Shown here piece by piece: positions 12,136 to 22,429 of a stretch of DNA of 64,000 bases. The stretch covers positions 149,636,447-149,700,446 of the forward strand of contig CANTUZ010000001.1 in NCBI GenBank assembly GCA_947846985.1. Reading direction: 5' to 3'. Position 1 is the first letter of the stretch. Each line of letters starts with the position of its first letter. The translations under genes were made by a program, and so were the position numbers. The notes beneath the pieces were generated by a model. It was given only the letters and a program-made list of their open reading frames with translations, was not told the origin of the DNA and searched no databases. The DNA comes from Fratercula arctica (lineage: Eukaryota > Chordata > Aves > Charadriiformes > Alcidae).

Positions 12136-14430
12136 GTACATTGTCAAAGATGGACTGAAAACTTCAGCTATGACACTTGTCATGGGAAAACAAAGATCCT
12201 TGTGGCTCTCTGCAAGCACGTCAGTCCCGGTGCTGAGACATTGTGAGGAGGACACCTTCTTAAGGCTGCGATGATGGAAAGTGGCGTCTGTTAAAGTTCA
12301 AATGAACATGGGCCTTGCAGTCTTCCATGGTAAAGGTAAAATTCACCTCAGTATTTTCATTTCATGAACAGGAGGAAGAGAAAGATGTCTACCTTTATGG
12401 TCATATCATGGCATAAAGTGAAAGATATTAATACAGTGTAATGGTGGACCTTGCCAAGGTATCTGTTTTCTGTAGTGCTGCTTTCTGTGGCTGCATGCAA
12501 AAGCATTTTGCAGCGCTGGTTAGTTCATACCACTCCTTGGGTTTCTCCATGCAGTGCTAACTGATGAGCATTGCTTGTTTGATCTTATAAAGCTGCTTTA
12601 GGTTATTCACAAAATTTATTTCAGTCCTAAAATGCAAAATTTTACACCTCAGTGTAAAATGACAGAGGTTTCCTGCTTCCGTTTCGGTTTTGCATTGGTA
12701 TGGCACTAATAATTCAAGTCCATGGGAAACAAACCCCTCTCTGAAAGCGTGTTAGTTCTACAAAATAGAGCCTGCACCATTGTGCACCTCCAACCCTCCC
12801 ATGTCCTCTGGGGGACTATCCTCTTTCCTCCAATCTCAGTGCTATTAAAAAAGTCATAAATAGCATTCTCTTTAAAAATAGAATTGAAAAATAAAGTCCT
12901 TCTGCCATAGCAACACTTGTTCAATAGAGCACAAGCTGAAAGCCAGAAACTGTAATCTTTGCAACAAAATAATCCCACAGTAAATCGCCAGAGAAGATGG
13001 TCTTCAGACCAAAATGCGGAGATATAGCTAACAAGGAGTAAAAAAATACTCTGTATGTTAATTGGCCAATAGTGCCTTTCCCTTACATCCCATTAGATAT
13101 TTTTCGGAAATAAATTAGCCTGCCACTGCACTTTCACCTGGTAACTTTGGACTCTGTTGACCGACATTAAGCAAAAACTGTAGAAGATAACATAGATGAG
13201 AAAAATTATGAGTCCTTCCTTCCCCCGACGCTGCTGTAAAGACAAGGAGAACTCAGCCCTCAGGTTAGCCCTCAAATTAGCATACGTGTGGTTCCCAGCT
13301 AGCCAGCCACAAGAGATGCTGACTTGTACCCTACCAGGAAACGATGTAGGATGCGGTTAGGGTGCTGTATTTGGTGAGGGAAAATATGGGTCTGAACAGG
13401 GAATACTGTAGAGAGGTGGCTGATGGCAGCGGTGGGGGAGCGTTTTTTTTGGACATGTTGGATGCGCTTTGTTAATCTCACTGCTTACAGTACTTCTCTG
13501 CCTGTCTGGTTCTTTATTGATTTAACTACTATGGGAAAATAATGGAAGATGTCAAGGAGGATTGTATAGATACTCAAATGACTTGCACCTGGGGTGTCAG
13601 AAAACACATATATCACACTAATCATTGTTTAGTCTTATACGCTCGACAAGTAGAACCTCTGCATTTAGATAACATAGGCTTGTGATGGACTCAGAGGCAC
13701 CTTATCGAACTTACCTGAGATTCCTGCCCTGCTGTCAGAGAAGATCAAAGCACAGTGGAAAACTATGCCTGCTTGAATCCATGATACACAGGCAAGACCA
13801 GCGGGTTTGAACTCTCTCTTGCTTGCAAGGACTCTCTCTAGCAAGGACTGAGCTCCGCAGTGCCTGCATTTCCGCTTGTGTGCCTCTGCCTGGGTGCTGC
13901 TTCAGAGATCCCCCAGTTCACAAGGTATCGAGATTAAATTTACTCTTTGCATTTCATCTGTGGTTTTGTGGTTGTTCCTGCGTCCTGCCTGTGTCAGCTC
14001 ATACAACTACATTCATTAAAAAGATATATGTCTCTGGTGCTTTAGAAGTACAAGACTGTCCTGAATCTCAGGCACTGCAGAAACAAGATACAGTGTTGGC
14101 AGAAGCACTAGAAGAAGCCTAGACAAGGAGAATTTATTGCAGGATTCACTTTTAAACTGAACCAAAATTAAGTTTGGCATAGAGAGGTGCTTGCTTATAC
14201 TCAAAAGACATAAGGAACTAGAAAGAGCAGTACCAATACAAACGTGAAAGGTGTTGGTTAATCCATAGTGTTCTGTCAGGAGGACTTTGAGGAACAGACA
14301 AAACAATGTACATTGGAAATAACAGACTATAAATACAATGGGTATGAACGAAGACTAAGATAAATACTCTACCTGTGCCTGCAGTCATTCTACAAGTAAC
14401 AAGAAAAAAGACTACTCTTCTTAGACCCCA
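12136..14430. other. Intergenic, nothing firmly recognised
   Basis: No gene is seen. The interval 13800-14010, with its repeated 'ctctct..gcaagga' phrase and an ATTAAA followed by a T/G-rich stretch, has an LTR-like feel and lies upstream of the integrase remnant, but no TG/CA ends could be fixed. Confidence 0.4.
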
Positions 14431-14850
14431 GCAGGAGATAAATTGTGGCCTACCATGCAAATTCATCTTCTAGGACATTTAATTAGAATTAAAAAAAAAA
14501 GTAAAAAGTATTTAATAAGCATAATAGACATATTCTGTAGGTGGATGGAAGTTTTCCTAATAAAAACCAGCAGGACTACGACAACAGCTCATCAGCTGAT
14601 GGAACAGGCATTTTCCTTTAAAGAATTATCTGCAGAATCCTAACTGGATCTGGCATCACACTTTACAGGAAACTTGTGCAAAACTGTCCATAAATATAAT
14701 GTGTACGAGATGCATATTCCTTGCTGTACCCAGTTCCCAGTGCAGGAGGAAAAGACAAATGGGATCCTCATACAAATATTAAGAATCCCTGTGTCAGTCA
14801 AACAGCAAAGGTCATCTGTTTCCGAATATGAGCAAATATCAACACACTAA
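14431..14850 (+). pseudogene. Degraded endogenous-retrovirus integrase core (pol remnant)
   Basis: One frame carries the order of motifs of a retroviral integrase catalytic core: a GD.LWP.MQIHLLGHL start comparable to the usual GD-W-ID-GPL block, then KKYLISIIDIFCRW, then DLASHFTG, then EEKTNGIL. The three acidic catalytic positions (D in IIDIF, D before LASHF, E before KTN) still align. The frame is broken by an in-frame TAA at 14641-14643 and bounded by stops just upstream of 14431 and at 14848-14850, so it is a fossil. No reverse transcriptase, RNase H or envelope was recognised next to it. Class I-like and ERVL-like origins are both possible. Broken copy; no function inferred. Confidence 0.7.
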
Positions 14851-16889
14851 GAAAAAGATGACAACAAGACAGCAAAAACCATATAGGTTAAAAAAAAAAA
14901 AAAAGCACATTTTTTTTTTCTGTTCATTATCACAACTGGCTTGCTGAGGCATACTGACAAAGGGAAAATTGTCTGATGTTATCAACAAGGAATAATTAGT
15001 TCAGTGGCAGTTATCCTCAGGATATGTCAGGGGCTGTTATACATTTGTAATTTGTCAAGCTCTGGAAGCAAATGTCCTTTAATGTAATTTGCAGTTTGGG
15101 TTCAATGATGCCATATTCAGCGGGTTGCTATTATTTTAAACCTCTCTATGCAGTTCCCGTCTCCAGTGTATTAACTTCATAGTGATTTTGCCAATATTGG
15201 AATCTCCTTGATAAATTGCCGGGACTGATAAATTGGCCTCTGTCCATTCAGACAGCTGCTCCGAGGAAAATACCTGCAAGGAGCAGCATTATGGCTACGA
15301 GGAGCACCTACAGGGAGCAGCATAAAAGGCCTGAAGACCATCTGCTCCATAGAAGAAGCAGTTTGGATGTATACATAAATGTCGCATGTTAACATCAAAC
15401 CTCTTATTGTGGTCGTACTGGCTTGGCATAGCAGAGGACCAGACACGACTGTCTCTGGTACTGTCTGCTTCACCTGTGGGCATCTCCAGCAACTACAATA
15501 TAACTGGGCAGCTCGGCAGAAGAGCCAAGAAAAGATTTCCCTAGGAAAACGTGATGTTGCTCCTCAGCATTTCTGCTCTGCATCTCATGCAGCTGTGGTT
15601 GAACCTGTTCTGGTGTACAAGTACATCCAAAGCAGATTTCTTCTCTGATAAGACCTTAAACAGCTACAGACAGGACTTAAACATGCGTGAGTCCCTAAAC
15701 CTTAAATTTTCAAATGTTGTTATGACAAAAAGATACTCTTTATAGAAAGTGTATGGGAAAGAGAGCTCAAATAAACTATGACATGCTTTAATATTTGCAG
15801 GCGACCGTATACATATATATATAAAAAAATAAGGTTAGTTCTAAGGGTTTAATGTCTCTGTAAACCTTGTTGATTTTGTGGTATTAATGTTGAAAGACCT
15901 CTTTCTGCTCTGCTATAACAATATACATTCTGGATAAGTCACTGTTGTCTCTCACACAGACATATTTTGAAAAAGCTTCACCCTGATATAATGAGCAATA
16001 TGAAAGAGATGTTTAGTAATGACTGTATCCTGAGGATACCTGTACTAGATTTGTTTGTGAACACTACTCCCAGAATGCTTTTGACTCGTATTAATTTGGC
16101 ACTGAGATGATAAGTTTCCTTACGCCGCGTAAAAAAAGGCTCCCAGGGAAAAAAAGCGGAGTAAGATGAGAAGTCCCACTGCTGTCTGGTGGGGATGCAC
16201 TCTCTGCAGGGTTAGTGCAAGTGGCTTTCAGCTTTTCTGTACTCCTGGGATGTTTTTTTGCAAGGGAGATTGTTTTGCAGAGAGTTTTCTACACTGTTTT
16301 GATGAGAACCTCGCTTACTCCATTGGTCTGTGTGTTGGGAGCAGGAGAAGGGTCAAATGCGTAGTCAGTGATGACCAGATGTATGGATGCTATAGCTGCA
16401 AGTGCTGTTTCCTATATGGACCTGGTCAGGGGTCTTCCTGGGATTTCAGCACAAGAAATCCCCGCTGTCTTTCTGTGTCCTTGTCTGCTGTGTAACTCTT
16501 TCTTGGTTATTACAGGCATTCACGATTAATTCTGGTGTGGATACAATTTGCAGAAAGCACAAAGTGGGTTGAAAATATGCTGTTTTACTTCTTGAAGATT
16601 CTCTTTTGAAACATCAGCAGTGACTGAGAGGGCAACTGCTTGTTGAATGAACTTGAAATTAGCAAATAAATATGTTTTTGCAGGGCTCCTTGGTTTAGTC
16701 AGGCTGAGATGTCCAATTGGTTCTGACTCTAGGCTCTGACTCTCATGTCTTAATGAGAGAGGGTCTGGGAAGAAATCTGGAGGGTAAAACATCATAACAG
16801 CATGCTGGTGGTTTCTTATGTGATAAATAAGATGCACATGTGATTTTTTTTCTGATTGTAGGTATTTAATTTTGTATTGGGTGTCGATG
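14851..16889. other. Probable decayed repeat or intergenic DNA, no gene
   Basis: AT-rich sequence with A and T runs near 14889-14920 and a short AT dinucleotide tract near 15810-15825. It may include further decayed retroviral sequence downstream of the integrase fragment, but no motif is clear enough to call. Confidence 0.35.
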
Positions 16890-17060
16890 TGTTATGCCCC
16901 ACTTAGAAAAGAGGGAGGTAAGTGACTTAGATTCGCAAATCCCCAGCAGCGTGGACTCAGTCAACAACCCTCAAGGTCCATACACAAACTTTTATTAAAT
17001 TCCCGCGATGATTAATACATGTCTTAACTAGGTCCACAATAATTGGTTGGGTGTATAACA

Positions 17061-17205
17061 AATTACGGCAAGCGGTACAGTATGCCTTGCGTTACTTATC
17101 AACAGATATATGACCAATTATGGCAAGCAGTACTTAACAACAGATGTTCAATGTATTATGGCAAATGGTAAGGTATGCCTTGTGTTACTTACTTAACAAC
17201 TTCAA
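17061..17205 (-). repeat. Three imperfect direct repeats inside the LTR-like block
   Basis: Copies begin near 17061 (attacggcaagcggtacag), 17113 (aattatggcaagcagtact) and 17155 (attatggcaaatggtaagg). The first and third extend into 'tatgccttgygttactta'. Such repeats are typical of retroviral U3 enhancer duplications. Confidence 0.6.
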
Positions 17206-17206
17206 A

Positions 17207-17266
17207 AGAAAAGAGAAAGGAAAGAGAAACAGAGGGATAGAGAGATAGAGAGATCGAGAGATCCCT
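17207..17266. repeat. Purine-rich GAGA-type simple repeat
   Basis: A stretch of aaaagagaaaggaaag followed by gatagaga/gatcgaga units. It is nearly pure purine on the + strand and directly abuts the third direct repeat. Confidence 0.6.
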
Positions 17267-17600
17267 GGTCCTGGTTCCAGCATTGATCCTGCCAATGGGG
17301 GGTAAAAGTGCTCTTCTGTGTATCCCTCCACTTATTTTCTCCTTTTATGTTCGCCGTATCATGACCTGCCGCATTGCTACGGAGCAGTTTCATCTCAGGT
17401 TCTCCCCCCCATGTGATGTGTAGCATGATTTGGGTGGAGAGACGAGTGCTATAGTCATATATGTTTAGCATGATCTCGATAATCTTCATCAGCATATACA
17501 GGGGTGTCAACTTTAATATGCATTTCGCAGATAATGAGGCAAAGGTCATTTGTCAGGCACAGTAGGGTTTCGAAGAAATGAAGAACTATGCAGATTCCTG

Positions 17601-17929
17601 TTATGTTGTCCTTGCCAAAGAAAAGTAGGGCTGTCCTATCTCCATAGGACTTCCCCCCTTCCAGGCGTCCCTGGGTATATCCTGTGCTCTTTAGGCCTCC
17701 TGCATGAGTTACACAAGAAATAAGCAGGTGTGAGCCTTATCAGTTCTCTGAGCAGGAGGCCTGCATTATCCAGGCTCCATATCATCCATCACGACTTTCC
17801 TCAGGAAGGCTCAGAGTGCCTGCTGCCCCTCCCCTTATCTCTCACCATTTGTTTCATGCTTCCCTCAGGCTGCTTCTCTCAGTCTTTGTTTAGGGGAAAT
17901 GACAAGTCCCTGCTTACACAGTGGCCAGG
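17601..17929. other. Junction between two LTR-like blocks
   Basis: No gene is seen. The boundary of either neighbouring element could lie here. Confidence 0.3.
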
Positions 17930-18727
17930 TTTTGGGAGTGGGGAGGCTGCAGGCAGTGCCTCTGTGGGAGGAGGCCAGGAGATGCCCTGGCTCCAGCTGG
18001 GTCCACAGTGCACCCACTGCAGCACACAGGTGAGCCCGCCACACAAACTGGTGGTGCCTCTGGGAAAACATGTTTAAGTCAGGGTAGAAAACACCAGAGA
18101 GAGAGAGGAGGAGGAAACAAAAGAGTGAGAAACAGCAGAGGGAACACCAGAGTTGGAGGAGGAGGTGCTCTATGGTGGAGCAGATACTCCCAAAGTAACT
18201 GCTGTCCATGGAGGACCCGCACTGGAACGGATAGATACTTCCTCAGAGGGACTGTGGCCCATGGATGAGCCCATGCTGAAGCAGGTACACCCCCAAAGAG
18301 ACTGCAGGCCATGGAGGACCTACGCTGGAGTGTAGGAAAGAGCAGCAGAGAGAAACTGCAATGTCCTGTGCTGCCTGTTGCCTCAGTGAAGGTTAGAGTG
18401 TGCCCTGCAGTGGTAACAAAGCGGGAGGAGAGGTGCCTGGAGTGATGGAGCGAAGCTGGGCCTGGGAATGGGGGAGGAAAAGTGTTTTCCCTGTGTATAA
18501 ATATTTGCTTCTTTTTTTTTGAAAGAAAAATCCAAATCACTACTCAAATATTTGTATTAATTTATAATTAATTAAGTTAAATTCCCTGAGGCAAGTCTGT
18601 TTCGCCCACAACAGTAGTTGGTAAGTGATCTCACTGTCTTTATGCCAACATGAGTTTTGCCTTTCTTTTTTGCTATTTCCTCCCCTGTCCCACTGAGGGA
18701 TGAATGAGCAGGTGGTGGTCTACCACA
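17930..18727 (+). mobile_element. Endogenous-retrovirus LTR-bearing segment, plus orientation, left end uncertain
   Basis: The right end reads ...GGTGGTGGTCTACCACA, the plus-strand counterpart of the U5 end of the solo LTR at 11.6 kb. The stretch 18620-18690 (cactgtctttatgccaac, then tttcctcccctgtccc) corresponds to the same U5 interval there. Upstream, an aattaattaagttaaatt stretch and a GC-rich part with ~50-bp tandem units match a type of element I recognise as repeated in bird genomes. The left boundary and any target duplication were not found. No retroviral coding domain is visible. Confidence 0.6.
18198..18336 (+). repeat. Tandem units of about 50 bp within the LTR-bearing segment
   Basis: Successive units start with ACTG at 18198, 18251 and 18301 and share 'ccatggaggaccnacgctggag' followed by 'caggtacacccccaaagag'. 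A partial unit precedes them at about 18170-18197. Unit lengths are 53 and 50 bases. Confidence 0.7.
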
Positions 18728-21700
18728 AATTTAAAAGGGAAAATCACTATGCCTTGAGAGAGCACTAAACTTCTTTGTGAGAGTAGTGCACAAGGAGGTG
18801 AAGAACATAAAATCTACTCCGTGCCCATGGCCAGGATGCTACATTACCAGGTAGTCCATGTCCTCCAGTCCTAGGCACACTTTAGCATCCAGGATGCCCA
18901 GAAGCTGTGACACCAGTGCTCAATGTGTAACATTACCTCTAACCATAGCAAAAGGGCTGTTTATTGCCCAAAAGGGAATGATAGCAGAAGCACAGCCTGA
19001 AAACCCATCATGTGATTGTATGTGTTTGAGGGTTGTTGAACTCTTTCCACAAGCAAAGCTCAGAAAGCTCCCAGTAACACCGACCGTAGTTCCCACGCTG
19101 TGAGCTCATGTTCTGACACCCTTGAGGGTTTCTTTATCATGTAGAAGTAGAGAAACCTCTAGCAGGGGAGGGGATGGCAGCTTCCATTCCTGCAGTTGAC
19201 TGTCCATTTTTCCAGCAAGCAAAGAGCCCCCCCAAAAAATCAGGTTTTGATTTCTTCTCAAGGCTGTGTTCACCACCTCTCATCTTTCTCAGTGACTACA
19301 TTCTCCTATCCCTGTCTGAAAAGCATTTAAGTTTCTTTTGTTAGCATGCCTAAAATGGAGAGGTTTCCTTCTTCTTTTGTATAAGCAACACCTGTGAATC
19401 TTAATGCTTTACAGTAGAGTGAATTGGACACTTAGAACTCTACTATGTTTTTTACTAATGATAATTTAGAGAGGCAACACTTTTACTAAATTAGACCAAG
19501 TCATACCAGTTGGAAATAGCGTATCAGGACAGAGTTTAGAAATGAGACGCATCAGAATGGAGAAACAAACCAAGACTTCCCCCCAAAAATGAGCTTAACC
19601 ACAAGTAACAAAATATGTATATCCGCTTGCCTTGCTTGGGAGACTTGGTCTGTGTATTCATGATAAGATTATGGAAGGAGAATTCTGCTCTGAAATATTT
19701 TTTCTCATGGCCTGAATTGTGTTACTCCAGTGGTCCTTTCAAAAGGGACAGGTTTCTAGTAAGAGGTCGGTGGTGGGCAGGTTAGCCGTCATCTCCAGGA
19801 GACCTGCCACCTGCTAGCAAGGTCTAACACAGACTTAATTTCTAGTTTATTTCCTACCTAGTACATATACCAATTTCTGAACTCCTTATGTCCTTTGTGC
19901 ATCATATCCTGCTTAATTTACATATCATTGAAGTCGATCTAAATTCTTGACAATTAATTGCTGAAGAAGATGGGTCTTTTTAGAGCAGGTTGTCTGAATT
20001 CTGAACTTTTCTGCACACAGCTTTTGTGTAGGATTCAGCCGTGAATGTGACAATGGGTCTCTTTCACAGCTAGATCAATACTGTAGCCTCTCGAACAGAC
20101 TTTTTCTCAGAGTTTTTGGCAGAGGGTCACTAAAATGGTTATTAAACTGGAGATTTCTATTAAAAATAACCTCAGAATGCACTCAAGCAAAAGGTTTTTG
20201 ATAGAGCCTCTGATGTGAATGCAGAAGCACAGTTTTAGAGAAGAAGAGCTGTTCCGGACTATTAGCTTGTGCTTTGTAAATTGTTAGACTAAATAATGTT
20301 CAAAGTTTCACTCCTCCTTTCTGTTGTATGTCAATGACCTCGTATTTCTCCTTTACAACTTCTGACAAGTCATTTTCCCTTCTGCCTCTGTTTTTGTAAG
20401 AGAAAAGCTGGAGGCAGTGGAGGGTCACAGACCCTTGGTACAGGAAAGGGACCGTTGAGCTGAGGTGGGCCATTGAAAAAATTGCCAAACCAGCACAAAC
20501 ATATTTAGCATTTTTCTGATAAGACAGAGACTGGCCAAACCACCGACTTAGTATAACTGTAAAGCAGTAATAGAATTGCTGGCCTGGCATTAATATATTT
20601 AGCTAATTGCTGATTTAACATCTGGTAGACCGTAGGGTTGATGTTGTGAAATCATTGTGGTTAAAACAGCTGAAGAGCGAGGGTGAAGCAGTCGGTTGTC
20701 TCTGGGGGAGCCTGGGGAGCCGATTCCTCAGGAAGGCAACTGCGGGATGCGGATGGAGCGACGGGTTGCCTTTGGGATGGATTCAGAGCTGACTCCCTGG
20801 GGATGATGAGCAATCTGGCCGCATAAATGAGGAAGTACAGAAGGCCACAGGTCACTGAAACTGAGAGGATAAAAGGGAAAATCAAAGACCAAGAGGTAGG
20901 CTCAGCAGAATAGGGTCAGCATTGAAGATACCACTGTTTGGGGGTCCACAGCTACAAAGGCTGACATCTTTTCCAGGCCACCTTGACACATGAGGTGGGA
21001 CACCCCTCATAATTGTGGACCCTAAGGGCCAACAGCTGCATCTTGCAGACCTTCTTAACTGGCATAACTCAGGATTTTGGCAATGCTTGTCATGCTAATA
21101 ACACCACTTTACTAATATTTGTCATACACCCATACTGCTAAGTTTATCGTAGTTACATACTTGTTAAGTTTAGGCAAACATAACTGGCATAACTGTATGT
21201 CATGATTTCCTTACCTCTGTAGTACTTGGGTTTGTTGAGCAATTTCTCAGAGTAGGAGACTGCAAACAATGTGGGGCTGGAGCCTGGAGAAGCAGGGGTG
21301 CCATGTGAAGAGACAGACAGATGCCCAGTGTGCTCAGCCTGTAGAGCTGTCTTTGAAGACTGGAGGGGTATCAAAGGGCACCTACACCACTTACAGTAAA
21401 TCTGTAAGGGGATTTATTTTGTCTTTCACAGACAAGAAACTTATTTCTACCTTACTGTAAGGAACAGAGTTACTTTCCTAAAAGAAAGGAAAAGACATTC
21501 TGCAGTCACTGGTTGGCAGTGGGGAACTACCCTGCCTGGGACTCACAGTAACCCAAAGAAAAAGGGATTATTGTGCAAAGTGATTAATATGGAGAGAATG
21601 AAATTATTGTAAAAGAGGGATTCAGAAAGGAGCAATCCCAAGAGAACTGAGTGAGAAAAGGCAGAAACTGCAGAGGAGGAAAAAAAAAGTGTTTTAGCTG

Positions 21701-22151
21701 CAGTGTGTGAATTTACAGTGAAATTACAGTGTAGTACTGAACTGGGCTCTGGCTGTCACTGCTACATCCACTAGATGACAGTGTGGAGACTGCATTCAGC
21801 CCGACAGCAACGTCTGTCCTTTACAGGCCTGTTGGCATTGTCTCACCGCTCTGCTAGAAAATCAAAGTTTGCAATGTGCCTCTGCTCATACCCAGGGGCT
21901 TCTCATGTGTCCATGGAGAGAGGGTGGTCTCGGTCATTACTAACAATAAAGGTAATGGCATGAACTGGCATAACTGGCATGAAAGAATCGACTCACTTCT
22001 CTGGCACTGGCTGTTTTTCTCCTAAGCCTAGAGGTCTGGGGGCTTGGGTTAAATTGGGGAGTGATGATGGAAGGTGAGCTAAAGGATGAAAGGACAGCCA
22101 CCATCTCTCTGCTGTGCCTTGCAGCCAGTCATGCAGGGGAACAGACTTTTT
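18728..22151. other. Intergenic, no confident gene
   Basis: No exon is confidently recognised. Points noted separately are a minus-strand frame with a hydrophobic segment at 20661-20925 and repeated copies of a 13-mer (taactggcataact) at 21056, 21181 and 21963. Confidence 0.45.
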
Positions 22152-22429
22152 AGCAGGGCCTGTTGCAATAGGACAGAGGGTAATGGTTTTAAATGAAAAG
22201 AGGGTAGATTTAGATTAGATAAAGGAAGGAATTTTTTACAGTGAGGGTGATGAAACACTGGAACAGGTTGCCCAGAGAGGTGGTAGATGCCCCAACCCTG
22301 GAAACATCCAAGGTCAGGTTGGATGTGGCTCTGAGCAACTTGATCTAGTTGATGTCATCCCTGCTTATTGCAGGGGGGTTGGACTACATGACATTTAAAG
22401 GTCCACTGTTGTGATTCTATGCTTCTGTG
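22152..22429 (+). mobile_element. CR1 LINE 3' fragment
   Basis: Typical CR1 3' sequence: gaaacactggaacaggttgc, cccagagaggtggtagatgc, then ggggggttggactacatgac and a gattctatgcttctgtg tail. It is 5' truncated, as most CR1 copies are. Confidence 0.85.

Larger units (their letters stand above)
16890..17600 (-). mobile_element. Probable LTR, minus orientation, right end uncertain
   Basis: The left end begins TGTTATGCCCCACTTAG, which read on the minus strand is an LTR end in ...CTAAGTGGGGCATAACA. An AATAAA on the minus strand (plus 16991-16996) sits about 100 bases inside that end, the right spacing for R/U5. Farther in is a TATA-like ATATAT (about 17105) among three copies of a short repeat, as found in U3 enhancers. 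I could not find a convincing CA end or target duplication on the right; the element may run to about 17,720. Family unassigned. Confidence 0.5.

Noticed and set aside
15379..15648. Cys/His-containing stretch (CFTCGH) considered as a retroviral zinc knuckle
   Set aside because: The CX2C start is present but the His and final Cys spacing does not fit the knuckle pattern.
18079..18540. 153-codon minus-strand frame
   Set aside because: It runs antisense through the tandem units of an LTR element and begins in a poly-Lys from a T run.
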